DNA of 64,000 nucleotides, taken from Arthrobacter sp. MMS18-M83 (lineage in GTDB: Bacteria; Actinomycetota; Actinomycetes; Actinomycetales; Micrococcaceae). Positions within the stretch are counted from its first letter, which is position 1. Each line of letters opens with the position of its first letter. The stretch lies in assembly GCF_026683955.1 (NCBI RefSeq), contig NZ_CP113343.1, positions 4,030,001-4,094,000 on the forward strand, in the 5' to 3' direction. Shown here piece after piece: positions 17,782 to 27,007 of this stretch. The translations under genes and the position numbers were made by a program. The notes under the pieces were generated by a model. The model ran no database searches. It worked only from the letters and a program-made list of their open reading frames with translations, and had not been told where the DNA came from.

Positions 17782-19043
17782 CCTGTTGGCGAACCCTGGC
17801 CGGTCATTGGCGGCCATGATTGAGTGCCGGTGTGACGGGCCATGCTGCGGCCGGGAACGCCGTCGGGATCTTCTCCGGTCTCCAAAAGCCGCAGGAGCTC
17901 CACATCCAGGCCGTCACGTCGCATCCGCAAGTCCATGTAGATCAGCGCGGATACGGAAGTTTGGAACGCGAAGCCAACCGCACCTACGAGAGCCCCTACG
18001 ACCGCAGAAACCACCAACAGGACCACCGTTGTCGTGGTCACTTGTCCGGCGCTCGGATGAGGCGAAAAGACGGCCGTCAATCCGCCGGATGCCAAGCTCA
18101 CGGGAATCTGGATGACCTGCGCGATGACTCCCACCATGAAGCCAACAAGCAACGTGATGCCAAAGATCCGCCACCAATTCCTCGACGTAAGGGTCCACGA
18201 GCGACGAAGACCGGCGAAGACGCCGACTTCTTCTATGGTGACGGCGGCCGGGGCCACCATCAGCTTGGTGTAGACCCAGGTAGATACGACGACGGCGCCA
18301 AGTCCCAGGGGAAGGACCAGAAGCAGCCCGGCAGGTCCCATGCCAGTCAGGATGAGGGCGGCCAGCAAGAACAGGACCACGAAGAACAGCAATGATCCGG
18401 CCAGCAGGAGGGCAGCGAGGCCCACGAGGGGCCAGATGCGTGAGCGGGCCAGCGACCACATTTGCTTGAACCCGGTGGGGCGGTTCAGCGCAGACCTGGC
18501 GACGGGTATGGCCATGACGCCTTGGAGGATGGCGGCGAGTCCCATGGCGAGCAATGAGATACCCATGGCCCCGGCAAAGGCGCCAAGGATCGGGCCAAGA
18601 TACCGCATCGCTTCGGACTGGCTCGTGAATCCGCCGACGGGAGGTTGTGCGATCCCGAGCATCCCCAGCGCGGCCACCCCGCTCAATGCGCCGATGATTG
18701 CCTGGACAATGAGTGCGGAACCGAACATGGTTTTGGCGTTCCGGCGGATGGTCTGGAAAGCGCCGTCCATGATCTCGCCGAACATCAGCGGCCGGAGGGG
18801 CACGATCCCGGGTTTCGGGGGAGCGACATAGCGGGGCTGGCCATAAGGCGGCGGACCGCCGGCTGGCCAGCGGGGATCAACCGGCGCGCCCCACGATTGC
18901 CCCGGATACTGTGGCGCGCCCCATTGTGGCTGGGCGCCCCATTGCGGCTGGGCACCGTGCGGTGGCGCGCCCCATTGTGGCTGGGCGCCCCACTGCGACC
19001 GCGGTTCCTGTTCAGGCCGGTCGCCCGGATCTGGCTGTGACAC
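17778..19043 (-). CDS. Multi-pass membrane protein with Gln/Trp/Gly/Ala/Pro repeat tail (first gene of MoxR operon)
   Basis: A 421-residue protein. Residues 1-90 are a low-complexity cytoplasmic tail with repeated QWGA(Q/P)P units, then GIVPLRPLMFGEIMDGAFQTIRRN starts a region with about six membrane segments, resembling the membrane domain of glycerophosphodiester phosphodiesterase-like proteins, a family of unknown function in actinobacteria. The GTG at 19043 is chosen because GGGGAGG lies 5 nt upstream; the ATG-type extension to 19163 has no ribosome site. It leads the operon that continues through DUF4129, DUF4350, MoxR and DUF58. Any enzymatic role is unlikely, as I see no catalytic motif. 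Confidence 0.82.
   Translation of the reverse strand: MSQPDPGDRPEQEPRSQWGAQPQWGAPPHGAQPQWGAQPQWGAPQYPGQSWGAPVDPRWPAGGPPPYGQPRYVAPPKPGIVPLRPLMFGEIMDGAFQTIRRNAKTMFGSALIVQAIIGALSGVAALGMLGIAQPPVGGFTSQSEAMRYLGPILGAFAGAMGISLLAMGLAAILQGVMAIPVARSALNRPTGFKQMWSLARSRIWPLVGLAALLLAGSLLFFVVLFLLAALILTGMGPAGLLLVLPLGLGAVVVSTWVYTKLMVAPAAVTIEEVGVFAGLRRSWTLTSRNWWRIFGITLLVGFMVGVIAQVIQIPVSLASGGLTAVFSPHPSAGQVTTTTVVLLVVSAVVGALVGAVGFAFQTSVSALIYMDLRMRRDGLDVELLRLLETGEDPDGVPGRSMARHTGTQSWPPMTGQGSPTG
18916..19002. repeat. 18-nt tandem repeats coding the QWGAP tail
   Basis: Units near GCGCCCCATTGTGGCTGG occur at 18916-18933, 18934-18951, 18967-18984 and, diverged, 18985-19002, with a 15-nt spacer at 18952-18966. They encode the QPQWGA repeats of the membrane protein (minus strand). 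Such arrays vary in copy number between strains and may be misassembled by short reads. Confidence 0.7.
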
Positions 19044-19221
19044 GTTTTCCTCCCCAAAAGATGCGGCCCGCAGCGGTGCACGGACCCGGAAAGGGACCGT
19101 TCGCTCCAGCCTATAGTTCCGCCGTCGTGCCTCATAGCCCAATCCGCCCGCCTTTTGCAGCACGCCATGCCGTGATCCGGCTCAACACGACAAAGGCTGG
19201 GCGATAAGGGAATATATAACT

Positions 19222-19896
19222 ATGAAGGCACGCATCCTGGTAGTAGACGACGACGAAGCGCTGGCTGAAATGATCGGCATCGTGCTGCGGAACGACGGCT
19301 TCGACCCGGTGTTTTGCGCGGACGGAGGGCAAGCGCTCGAAGTTTTCCGTTCTTCAAAGCCGGACCTGGTGCTGCTTGACCTGATGCTGCCCGGTTCCGA
19401 TGGCATCGAAGTGTGCCGGCAGATTCGTGGGGAGTCCGACGTTCCCATTGTCATGCTCACCGCCAAATCGGATACCTCCGATGTTGTCCGCGGCCTTGAA
19501 TCGGGTGCCGACGACTACGTGCCAAAGCCCTTCAAACCGGCCGAACTCGTGGCACGGGTCCGCGCCCGACTGCGCCCGGGAGACCAGAAAGCACCGGAGA
19601 CCCTGCGGATTGCAGATGTCACCATCGACGTCGCGGGCCACTTGGTGACGCGCGGCGGAGAGCGGATTTCGCTGACACCCTTGGAATTCGACCTGTTGGT
19701 TGCCCTGGCGCGCAAGCCTTGGCAGGTCTTCACCCGCGAACTGCTCCTTGAGCAGGTGTGGGGCTACCGCCACGCCGCCGACACCAGGCTGGTCAACGTC
19801 CATGTCCAGCGGCTGCGGTCCAAGATCGAACGTGATCCGGAAGCCCCCGAAGTTGTATTGACGGTTCGTGGTGTCGGATATAAAGCAGGCTCCTGA
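19222..19896 (+). CDS. mtrA: Two-component response regulator MtrA
   Basis: OmpR-type regulator of 224 residues. The receiver domain has the acidic pair near residues 10-11 and the phosphoacceptor D53 in LVLLDLMLPG, with K at the KPFKPAELVARV loop; the C-terminal winged helix carries EFDLLVALARKPWQVFTRE and VNVHVQRLRSKIE. It is followed directly by a long histidine kinase and LpqB, the conserved actinobacterial mtrAB-lpqB order, which identifies it as MtrA rather than another OmpR-type regulator. Known role in mycobacteria and corynebacteria: cell-wall, division and osmotic genes, and DNA-replication control. AAGGGA lies 10 nt before the ATG, with an AT-rich ATATATAA stretch between. It overlaps mtrB. 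Confidence 0.95.
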   Translation: MKARILVVDDDEALAEMIGIVLRNDGFDPVFCADGGQALEVFRSSKPDLVLLDLMLPGSDGIEVCRQIRGESDVPIVMLTAKSDTSDVVRGLESGADDYVPKPFKPAELVARVRARLRPGDQKAPETLRIADVTIDVAGHLVTRGGERISLTPLEFDLLVALARKPWQVFTRELLLEQVWGYRHAADTRLVNVHVQRLRSKIERDPEAPEVVLTVRGVGYKAGS

Positions 19897-21853
19897 GTCT
19901 TCCTCCGGTGAGCCCGGCACTGACCAAGAAGCGGCATCGGCAGAGGTCAAACACCCCGTTGCAGGACATCCTGTCCCGGAACACACCGACGCCCGGGCAC
20001 TAAACCTCCCTTGGATCCTGGATCGTACTCGCATCTGGACCCGCCGCGCCCTGATCCTGGCACTCCGCGTGTCTCGGCTTGTGGTGACCGGACTTCGCCA
20101 CATTCGTCCGGGAATCCGGTATTTGTGGCGCGCCCTGCTGCGCCGTTGGCGCCGCTCGCTTGAATTCAGGACCGTTGCCGTGACGATCGTGCTGTCGGTC
20201 GTTTCGTTTGCGCTGGTCGGGGCGTACCTCTCAAACCAAATAGCGAACAACCTGTTCCAGGAGCGTCTGAAGCAAGCCGAATCTGAGAGCCGCTACTACG
20301 TCAAGCAGGTCCAGGACACCTTCGACGGTTCACAGGCCAACGATCAATCAAGCGTCATCACGCTCGTCTACGACACCCTCAAGGCAGTCGAGGGCAACGG
20401 TTCGGTCATCCAGCGGCGATACGTCTTCGAAGCAATGCCCGAACAAACCAAGCCGCGCAACCGCTGGGTGGAATCGCGGGCGTCGGATCAATTGACGGTG
20501 CGCGTCATCCCCCTGGCGCTCCGCAAATCGGTCCAGGAATCGGGCAAGGACCAGTACTGGGCTTCCACGGAGTTCCCGGTCGGCAACCAAGACCACCCTG
20601 GCATCGCCGTCGGAAACAAAGTCACCTTCAACGGCACCGTCTACGAGCTCTATCTCCTCTACGACTTGGATACCGCCCAACAAACGCTGGACGAAATCCA
20701 GAATGTCCTGTGGGCGGGTGGGGCTGCGCTCATCCTGATGATCGGCGGCATTGCCTGGTACGTGACCAGGAACGTGGTGAGCCCGGTGAGCCACGCCGCC
20801 GTCGTCTCCGAAAAGCTGGCCGCCGGCCAGTTGCAGGAGCGCATGGTGGTCAAGGGCGAAGATGAGGTGGCGAGGCTGGGTGCCTCCTTCAACCACATGG
20901 CCGCGAGCCTGCAGGAACAAATTACGCAGTTGGCCACCCTGTCCCAGATGCAGCAGCGATTCGTTTCCGATGTGTCGCATGAATTGCGGACCCCTCTCAC
21001 GACCGTCCGGATGGCAGCAGAGGTGCTGTTCGACGCGCGGGATGACTTCGACCCCATCAACAAGCGCTCAGCCGAACTCCTCTACTACCAAGTGGAACGC
21101 TTCCAATCCTTGCTCTCTGACCTGCTGGAGATTTCGCGCTTCGACGCCGGTGCTGCTGTCCTGGACTCCGAGCCCACGGACATACTCCAGGTGGTATCCC
21201 ATGTCATCGACAGTGCCTCACCGGTCGCCGCGGAGTACGGCTCGGAGGTGCGTCTCAACTCCCGCCACAAACGCATCATCGTCGACATGGATTCCCGCCG
21301 GATCGATCGCATCCTTCGGAACTTGCTCCTCAACGCCGTTGAACATGGCGAGGGGAAACCCGTCAATATCTCTGTCGCAGCCAACCATGATGCGGTCGCT
21401 GTCTCAGTGCGTGACTTCGGCATAGGGATGAGTCCGGCCGAGGCCGCACGGGTGTTCGATCGCTTCTGGCGTGCCGATCCCGCGCGTGCCCGGACAACCG
21501 GCGGCAGCGGCCTTGGACTTTCCATCGCAGCGGAGGACACCAAGCTCCACAACGGTTGGCTTCAGGCTTGGGGCCGCAAAGGATCCGGGTCCAACTTCCG
21601 CTTGACCTTGCCCCTCAAAAAGGGAGGCGCCATTGTGAAATCCCCGCTGCAGCTTGAACCGGCGGATATCCATTTGCCCGGCGCCGCCCCCGAGCGCCAA
21701 ATGCTCGTCTTGGATGCGGGCGAGGCGTCGCCGGAGCAGGGTTCCACAAGATCGACGCCGAATGGTCCTTCGGCGGTGCCCGTGGCGCTTCCTCCGGCCT
21801 TGCCTCCGGCCGGCAAGGCCGGTACCGACAAAACGGGGGGAACCGCACCATGA
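19868..21853 (+). CDS. mtrB: Sensor histidine kinase MtrB
   Basis: Membrane histidine kinase of about 661 residues, partner of MtrA. There is a basic N-terminal cytoplasmic tail, membrane span 1 near 105-130, an external sensor domain, span 2 near 277-300, HAMP, then the HisKA box with phospho-His H371 ([14 protein letters not shown]) and the ATPase boxes DFGIGMS and [11 protein letters not shown] Pro/Ala-rich C-terminal tail of about 60 residues follows the catalytic domain. Starts are GTG (19868 or 19871) inside mtrA, giving an overlap of up to 29 nt; the exact start is uncertain. It overlaps lpqB by 4 nt (ATGA), so the three products are made together. Confidence 0.95.
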   Translation: MVSDIKQAPESSSGEPGTDQEAASAEVKHPVAGHPVPEHTDARALNLPWILDRTRIWTRRALILALRVSRLVVTGLRHIRPGIRYLWRALLRRWRRSLEFRTVAVTIVLSVVSFALVGAYLSNQIANNLFQERLKQAESESRYYVKQVQDTFDGSQANDQSSVITLVYDTLKAVEGNGSVIQRRYVFEAMPEQTKPRNRWVESRASDQLTVRVIPLALRKSVQESGKDQYWASTEFPVGNQDHPGIAVGNKVTFNGTVYELYLLYDLDTAQQTLDEIQNVLWAGGAALILMIGGIAWYVTRNVVSPVSHAAVVSEKLAAGQLQERMVVKGEDEVARLGASFNHMAASLQEQITQLATLSQMQQRFVSDVSHELRTPLTTVRMAAEVLFDARDDFDPINKRSAELLYYQVERFQSLLSDLLEISRFDAGAAVLDSEPTDILQVVSHVIDSASPVAAEYGSEVRLNSRHKRIIVDMDSRRIDRILRNLLLNAVEHGEGKPVNISVAANHDAVAVSVRDFGIGMSPAEAARVFDRFWRADPARARTTGGSGLGLSIAAEDTKLHNGWLQAWGRKGSGSNFRLTLPLKKGGAIVKSPLQLEPADIHLPGAAPERQMLVLDAGEASPEQGSTRSTPNGPSAVPVALPPALPPAGKAGTDKTGGTAP

Positions 21854-23586
21854 GTTTCCGACGCTCACACTTGCCCCGACGCCGGTATCTGTTGAGGGCC
21901 ACAACCGCCATTCTTGCGATCCTCGTGGTAGTCCTCAGTTCCTGCGCGCAAATCCCACGGTCCGGGCCCGTGGGAAAGAGCAAGGACGAAAGCGCGGGCA
22001 ACCCGAACGCTCCCGTCTTCTTCCCTCCGCCGCCACACACCGGAGCCAGCCCGGTGTCAATCATTGAAGACTTCTACGGCGCCGGCAGCGGGTACGAAGG
22101 CGACTACGCGGTGGCCCGCCAATACCTTACTCAGTCGCTGTCCGTCAGCTGGAAGTCCGACAAACGCACGCTCGTCTTCCGCAAGGCGACAGTCGTCAAA
22201 ACCGGCGTGGAAAATGAGTTCAAGTACCAGCTCGACCTCGCTTACGCGGTCGACGCCGACGGCGTTGCCACGCAGTTTCCAGAAGGAACCATCGAGACAA
22301 TTCCGGTGACTTTGGAACAGGTCGACGGCGAGTGGCGGATCTCGGCCGTTCCTGATGGTACTGCGATCCCCGAAGAGACCTTCAAAGTCATCTATGCGGC
22401 CCAACCCATCTATTTCTACGACCCTACGTTTACGTATGCGGTTCCGGATATCCGCTGGTTCATCAAGAAGAACACCGTCAAGGCGATGACCAGCGCCTTG
22501 CTTGCCGGCCCGGCGCCATACCTGCGGGGCGCCGTCGTCAGCGCTTTCCCATCGGGCATGAAGCTGGCTAGGGAATCGGTGCCCGTCGTTTCGGGAGCAG
22601 CCCAAGTTGACCTGTCAGCGAAGGAACTCGTCGACGCCTCTGCCGAAGACAGGCAGCGCATGCAGAATCAGCTGGCGCTGACGTTCCGCAGCCAGTCAGA
22701 TGTGGTAAACGTGCAGCTCCGGGCTGACCAGGATCTCGTCCGGGTGGAAGACAATGGCTCGGTCCTGCCGCCGGTGCTGGAGAAGAATGCACCTGCCCGT
22801 CAGATCGCAGTCAGCAACAATGAACTGGTGCGCTACGAGAACAACAGAATCTCGACCCTCCCGGACATGCAGCCGGTGGCCGGACTGGACCCGAGGGCTC
22901 CCGCCGAGTCCCCGACATCCCAGGCGGTGGCCTTCCTCAACGACGCTGGAACCGTCCTTTATTCGATCATTCCTGGCCAGCCCGCCCGTCAGTTGACAAC
23001 CAGGACCACCTTGAGCCACCCCTCCTTCAGTCCGCAGGATTGGGTCTGGACGGCAGGGCCGGGAGCCAGCGGCGCCACCGAGGTCGTGGCATTCAAACCA
23101 TCCAACGTTGCGCAAGGCCAGCCTGTCCCCACCGTGACCATGGCGCCCGGATGGCTGGCCGGACGCGTGGTGAGGGATTTCCGTATATCCCGCGAAGGGA
23201 CGCGCGCACTGGTCATCTCCGAAATGAATGCCAAGTTATCCGTGCAAGTGACCGGCATTGTCCGCAATCCCGACGGCACCCCCAAGGATCTGACCGCCCC
23301 GATTACCTTGATTTCTTCAGCCCCCGCCGATCAAGGGGTTTGGGTCAATTCCACGACGGTTGCCGTGATGAAGGCCTCATCCAGTCAAAACGTCGTTCCC
23401 GAGCTGCTGTCCCTGACATCCAGCCAGCCGCAGCTGTTGCCGGCGTGGCCGAGCCTGACCACCATCAGTGCCGGCAACGGCCCCGACCAGATATTTGGAC
23501 AGTCGGCCGCCGGAGTGTTCCAGCGGGTGGGCAATGGCTGGGAGCTGCAACTCAAGGGTCCGGTGGACCCGGCTTTCCCGGGCTAG
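21850..23586 (+). CDS. lpqB: Lipoprotein LpqB
   Basis: A 578-residue lipoprotein with an Arg-rich signal, a hydrophobic core and lipobox LSSC (C32). The GerMN-type domain is around residues 185-290, followed by a beta-propeller-like C-terminal half. LpqB is known to interact with the MtrB sensor domain and modulate MtrA phosphorylation in mycobacteria. The ATG overlaps the mtrB stop (ATGA). Length and position are typical of the family. The C-terminus is followed by a 205-nt gap before the comF-like gene that contains three DnaA-box-like motifs. Confidence 0.95.
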   Translation: MSFRRSHLPRRRYLLRATTAILAILVVVLSSCAQIPRSGPVGKSKDESAGNPNAPVFFPPPPHTGASPVSIIEDFYGAGSGYEGDYAVARQYLTQSLSVSWKSDKRTLVFRKATVVKTGVENEFKYQLDLAYAVDADGVATQFPEGTIETIPVTLEQVDGEWRISAVPDGTAIPEETFKVIYAAQPIYFYDPTFTYAVPDIRWFIKKNTVKAMTSALLAGPAPYLRGAVVSAFPSGMKLARESVPVVSGAAQVDLSAKELVDASAEDRQRMQNQLALTFRSQSDVVNVQLRADQDLVRVEDNGSVLPPVLEKNAPARQIAVSNNELVRYENNRISTLPDMQPVAGLDPRAPAESPTSQAVAFLNDAGTVLYSIIPGQPARQLTTRTTLSHPSFSPQDWVWTAGPGASGATEVVAFKPSNVAQGQPVPTVTMAPGWLAGRVVRDFRISREGTRALVISEMNAKLSVQVTGIVRNPDGTPKDLTAPITLISSAPADQGVWVNSTTVAVMKASSSQNVVPELLSLTSSQPQLLPAWPSLTTISAGNGPDQIFGQSAAGVFQRVGNGWELQLKGPVDPAFPG

Positions 23587-23603
23587 TCGTCACTGTCGTC
23601 AAC

Positions 23604-23644
23604 TTCTCCACGTAGTCTGTGTCCACAAAGCCTGGTTCTCCACA
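23604..23644 (+). promoter_or_regulatory. Cluster of three DnaA-box-like 9-mers
   Basis: TTCTCCACG (23604-23612), GTGTCCACA (23619-23627) and TTCTCCACA (23636-23644) are similarly oriented and spaced 15 and 17 bp. They match the consensus TTGTCCACA/TTATCCACA at 7, 8 and 8 of 9 positions. They lie in the 205-nt gap between lpqB and comF. Whether DnaA binds here is unknown. Confidence 0.3.
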
Positions 23645-23791
23645 TAAGCGCCTTCGCTGCTGTTGGCGGTGGGCGGGAAGCCGGATGCTTGGGGAATGGG
23701 GAATGACAACAGGCCCTGCCGCGTGCGTGACCCCGATCTTGTTTTCCGGGGCCACGCCGCGCGTCATCGGGGATTTCATCCTGCCCGTTTG

Positions 23792-24670
23792 ATGCGGTTC
23801 GCACAGGCCCTGGACGACGCCGTCACCGAGTTGCTGGCCATTCTGGCTCCCGTGGAGTGTGTGTGCTGTGGTGCCGAGGACTCGGCTCTTTGCGGTGCTT
23901 GTGCGAGGCAGCTGCGTCTTTTGTGCAAGCGGCCTTTCCGCGCTGAAGGGCAAGCGCCGGCCTTGCTTACCGTGGATGGCGCCGTGCTCCTGCCTGTTGT
24001 CGCGGCGGGCCACTATCGGGACGAACTTGCACAGGTCCTGTTGTCTTTCAAGCATCTGGGCCAGGGACAGCTGGCTTCAACACTCGCCCCTGCTTTGGGG
24101 AAGGCCATTCGGGCAGCCGTCGGATACCGGGTGGATATCTGTGTGGTGCCTGTTCCCAGCAGCAACGCGGCCTTCCGGCGCCGCGGATTCAGCCCGGTCC
24201 ATCTCCTACTCGGTCATTTGCTGCGCCGGGGTGCCCTGCCAGGCCTGGAAGTGGAGGATGCCTTGAAGAAGGTGAGACCCGGGATAGCATTGCAGGCCCT
24301 CGTCCCTGCAATGCTGGCCCGGTTCCTGGGTGTTGCGGACAGCATTGCGGGAAATGCCTCGCGCTGAGTCGACGCCTTCCATCGGGCAGATCCCGCCCAA
24401 CCGGCCGGCGTTGGCGTGCGCGGGCCAGGAAGCGGACAAAAGGGCCTGGGCCGTGGAGACCGCGCACGTCGAGTCCGCGGCTCCATGACTGTCCGGCTGT
24501 TCCGGGAACGGGCGTTGGAGGGCAGGGCATGCATCATCGTCGACGACGTCCTCACCACCGGTGCCACCCTGGCTGAAGCGGCCCGGGCAGTGACGGCCGC
24601 GGGCGGGACGGTGTGTGGCGCGGTTGTCCTTGCGGCTACTAGACCACCGGCCGGCAACGAGCTCGCCTAG
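23792..24670 (+). pseudogene. ComF-family phosphoribosyltransferase, interrupted by an in-frame stop
   Basis: A competence-protein F-like phosphoribosyltransferase. The N-terminal part has the paired zinc-finger cysteines CVCC and CGAC, then VDICVVPVPSSNAAFRRRGF, and stops at TGA 24365-24367. In the same frame, with no frameshift needed, the sequence resumes as GQKGLGRGDRARRVRGSM and the PRPP loop IIVDDVLTTGATLAEAA, ending at 24670. The family is usually 230-260 residues; here 292 codons are spanned, and the unfamiliar stretch between about 24280 and 24420 is roughly where the excess lies. So this is a nonsense mutation or a small insertion carrying the stop. The upstream half lacks the PRPP loop and would be inactive. 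No good ribosome site precedes the ATG at 23792. Confidence 0.72.
24287..24314. repeat. 10-bp inverted repeat inside the interrupted comF
   Basis: GCATTGCAGG at 24287-24296 pairs perfectly with CCTGCAATGC at 24305-24314, loop 8 nt. It lies inside the stretch of comF (about 24280-24420) that does not look like the rest of the protein and that contains the premature stop. It may be the edge of a small insertion. Confidence 0.45.
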
Positions 24671-24874
24671 ATGCGCCCGAGCGGTGGTGCACATCGACTC
24701 AAACAAAAAATAAGTGACGAAAGGGTGAATTACCCGTGGCGATGAACTAACGTCGGTTATGGGTACCAAGAACAGATGTACCTGTCGATAGCGGCTCGGA
24801 AAGGGGCTCGACTGTCCGTCAGATCAGCCCCGAGAAGCGCCCTTATCGTGTCACCGAGTTGTTTGGAGGGCACC

Positions 24875-25600
24875 ATGGAGTTCATGATCAGCGGCCGTAA
24901 TCTGACCGTTTCGGATCGCTTCCGCGAGTATGCAGGCGAGAAGATTTCAAAGATTGAATCGCTTGGGGACAAGGTCCAGAGGGTTGACGCGAAGGTTTCA
25001 AAGGAAACCAACCCGCGCCAGACACCGGGCCAGCTCACGGTGGAAGTAACAGTTCTGGGCCGGGGCCCTGTGATCCGGGCCGAAGCGAGCGCCGCTGACA
25101 AGTTTGCCGCCTTTGATCTCGCCTATAGCAAGCTTCTGGAAAGACTCCGCCGGGCCAAGGACCGCAAGAAAGTCCACCATGGCCGCCACACGCCCAAAGC
25201 CGTCCGTGAGGCCACCGCGGCGCTCGAGCCCGCCAGCGCGAGCGAACCCATCTACATAGAGGCCAGCAATAACCAGACGCCAACGACGCCACCGGTGGAG
25301 ACCTCGCCCTACGACGTCGACAACGACATCCCAGCGGGCGATTCCCCGGTCCTGATTCGTCGCAAGGTCTTCCCCGCCGCTTCGCTCACCCTTGATGACG
25401 CGGTGGACAACATGGAATTGGTGGGCCACAATTTCTACCTGTTCGTGGACAAGGAAACCAACACCCCGTCGGTTGTCTATCGTCGCCGTGGCTGGACATA
25501 TGGGGTAATCACCCTCGACTCCACGTGCGAACCAGGAGACGAAGCCGTGGAGGAAAAGATCCACGCTTACCGCTCGAATGACCAAGCTGCCACAGCCTAG
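24875..25600 (+). CDS. hpf: Ribosome hibernation promoting factor, long form
   Basis: Long HPF/RaiA of 241 residues. The N-terminal domain (about 1-100) has MEFMISGRNLTVSDRFREY and the Lys/Arg-rich LLERLRRAKDRKKVH; a Pro/Ala/Thr linker follows; the C-terminal dimerisation domain (about 175-235) has LVGHNFYLFVDKETNTPSVVYRR. The protein links two 30S subunits to form inactive 100S ribosomes in stationary phase or starvation. GGAGGG upstream of the ATG at 24875 sets the start; the longer ORF from 24776 has none. The 204-nt gap before it is AT-richer than its surroundings, with a dyad GGGT-GAATT-ACCC (24723-24735), and should hold the promoter. Position between comF and secA is conserved in actinobacteria. 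Confidence 0.93.
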   Translation: MEFMISGRNLTVSDRFREYAGEKISKIESLGDKVQRVDAKVSKETNPRQTPGQLTVEVTVLGRGPVIRAEASAADKFAAFDLAYSKLLERLRRAKDRKKVHHGRHTPKAVREATAALEPASASEPIYIEASNNQTPTTPPVETSPYDVDNDIPAGDSPVLIRRKVFPAASLTLDDAVDNMELVGHNFYLFVDKETNTPSVVYRRRGWTYGVITLDSTCEPGDEAVEEKIHAYRSNDQAATA

Positions 25601-25632
25601 GCAACATTCGCATCTCCCATGAAAGGACTGGC

Positions 25633-26874
25633 ATGGCCGCTTCGCTGAGCCTGTTGCAGGCACGGCGGATTGCATTGGCAGCCCAAGGACTGGACAAGGA
25701 ACGGCCCACCGGCCCCGTGACTTCACGGACGGTGGGCCGCGCCTTTGCCCGGCTCCAGGTGGTGCAGATCGACTCGGTCAATGTCCTGTCACGCAGCCAT
25801 TACCTCCCTTTTTTCTCCAGACTCGGCAACTATGACCGAAGCATCCTTCATGTGATGTCCGGGCGAAGTCCGCGGCGCATGATGGAGTATTGGGCGCACG
25901 AGGCCAGCTTCATCCGCCCGGAACACTTTCAGGACCTGCTGCTCTGGCAAAACCGTTCCTGGGTCGGCGCGGCCCATCTGGAGAGCGGAATCCGCGAGGA
26001 AATGGCTGGCCGTATCCTCGATGCGCTCGCAAGCGGGCGCCCCATGACGGCGGCCCAATTGACCGCGCACGTGGGGCACGAGGAAGAACGGCAGCACGAC
26101 AACTGGGGTTGGAATTGGAACCTGGTCAAACGGGTCTTGGAGCACTTGTTTGAAGAGGGACTCGTCACGGCTGCGTCGCGGACGGAGCAGTTCGAGCGGC
26201 GGTACACCCTGACGTCGACGGTTCTGCCTCCGGGATTGCCTGCGGTCAAAGGCCGCATGGGGGGTTTCCAAGACGGTGGTGCCGATCTGTCGGCGGCGGC
26301 CATGGACCGGCTGATCGACGCAGCAGCCCGGGCTCATGGGATCGGAACAATACGTTGCTTCGCCGATTACTTCAGGACGCCGGTGAAGGCTGCTGCAGCG
26401 TCGCTCAGCAGGCTCGTTTCGGCCGGGCGCCTGGAGCCGGTCACGGTGCATGGCTGGGACCGGACGGTGTATCGGCACGTGGACGCCCGGCTTCCGCGCA
26501 CTGCTACCGGCCGGGCCCTGCTCAGCCCGTTTGACTCCCTGGTTTTTGAGCGCAGAAGGCTGGAGGAACTGTTCGGCTTCCATTATCGGATCGAAATCTA
26601 CACACCGGCGGAGAGGCGCAAGTTCGGCTACTACGTCCTGCCGTTCCTGCTCCGCGATGCCCTGGTCGCCCGTGTAGACCTCAAAGCCGACCGCTCAGCC
26701 AAGCAGCTTCTGGTGCGTGCCGCACACGGTGAACCGGACGCCCCGGCGGACACCGCCGTCGAGCTCTTTGCGGAGCTGCGGCTCATGGCCGATTGGCTCG
26801 GGCTCGACGACGTCGTCGTTTCACCGAGCGGCGATCTCTCCTCAGCGCTGGCCTCGGTAGCGGCCCGAAACTGA
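25633..26874 (+). CDS. Winged-helix DNA glycosylase of the AlkX/YcaQ (HTH_42) family
   Basis: A 413-residue protein of the COG3214 family, repeated winged helices. It carries LQVVQIDSVNVLSRSHYLP, in which Q45-I46-D47 is the QxD motif of the YcaQ/AlkX subfamily (AlkZ has QxQ). Further family blocks are RRMMEYWAHEASFIRPE and ALLSPFDSLVFERRRLEELFGF. Known members remove alkylated bases and unhook DNA interstrand crosslinks. The protein follows hpf by 32 nt and may be cotranscribed; no repair genes are adjacent. Start at the ATG at 25633, which matches the usual N-terminus. Length is normal for the family. Confidence 0.86.
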   Translation: MAASLSLLQARRIALAAQGLDKERPTGPVTSRTVGRAFARLQVVQIDSVNVLSRSHYLPFFSRLGNYDRSILHVMSGRSPRRMMEYWAHEASFIRPEHFQDLLLWQNRSWVGAAHLESGIREEMAGRILDALASGRPMTAAQLTAHVGHEEERQHDNWGWNWNLVKRVLEHLFEEGLVTAASRTEQFERRYTLTSTVLPPGLPAVKGRMGGFQDGGADLSAAAMDRLIDAAARAHGIGTIRCFADYFRTPVKAAAASLSRLVSAGRLEPVTVHGWDRTVYRHVDARLPRTATGRALLSPFDSLVFERRRLEELFGFHYRIEIYTPAERRKFGYYVLPFLLRDALVARVDLKADRSAKQLLVRAAHGEPDAPADTAVELFAELRLMADWLGLDDVVVSPSGDLSSALASVAARN

Positions 26875-27007
26875 ATTCTGCTGGCGTCCCCAACCGCGGA
26901 CGACGCCCGGCTCTCCGCTCTCAGGGAAACGAGGCCGCGAGGTCATGGTCTCTCCCGTAGACTGAAACCGCCAGAATTCGGCAGCTTGAGACTGGGAGCA
27001 ACTTTAC

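Noticed and set aside
23703..23793. A 29-codon ORF (MTTGPAACV...) ending in TGATG at the comF start, as a leader peptide
   Set aside because: No conserved feature and no reason other than the overlap; I could not distinguish it from chance.
24723..24735. GGGT-GAATT-ACCC dyad upstream of hpf as a firm operator
   Set aside because: Only four paired bases; mentioned with hpf but not strong enough to list separately.
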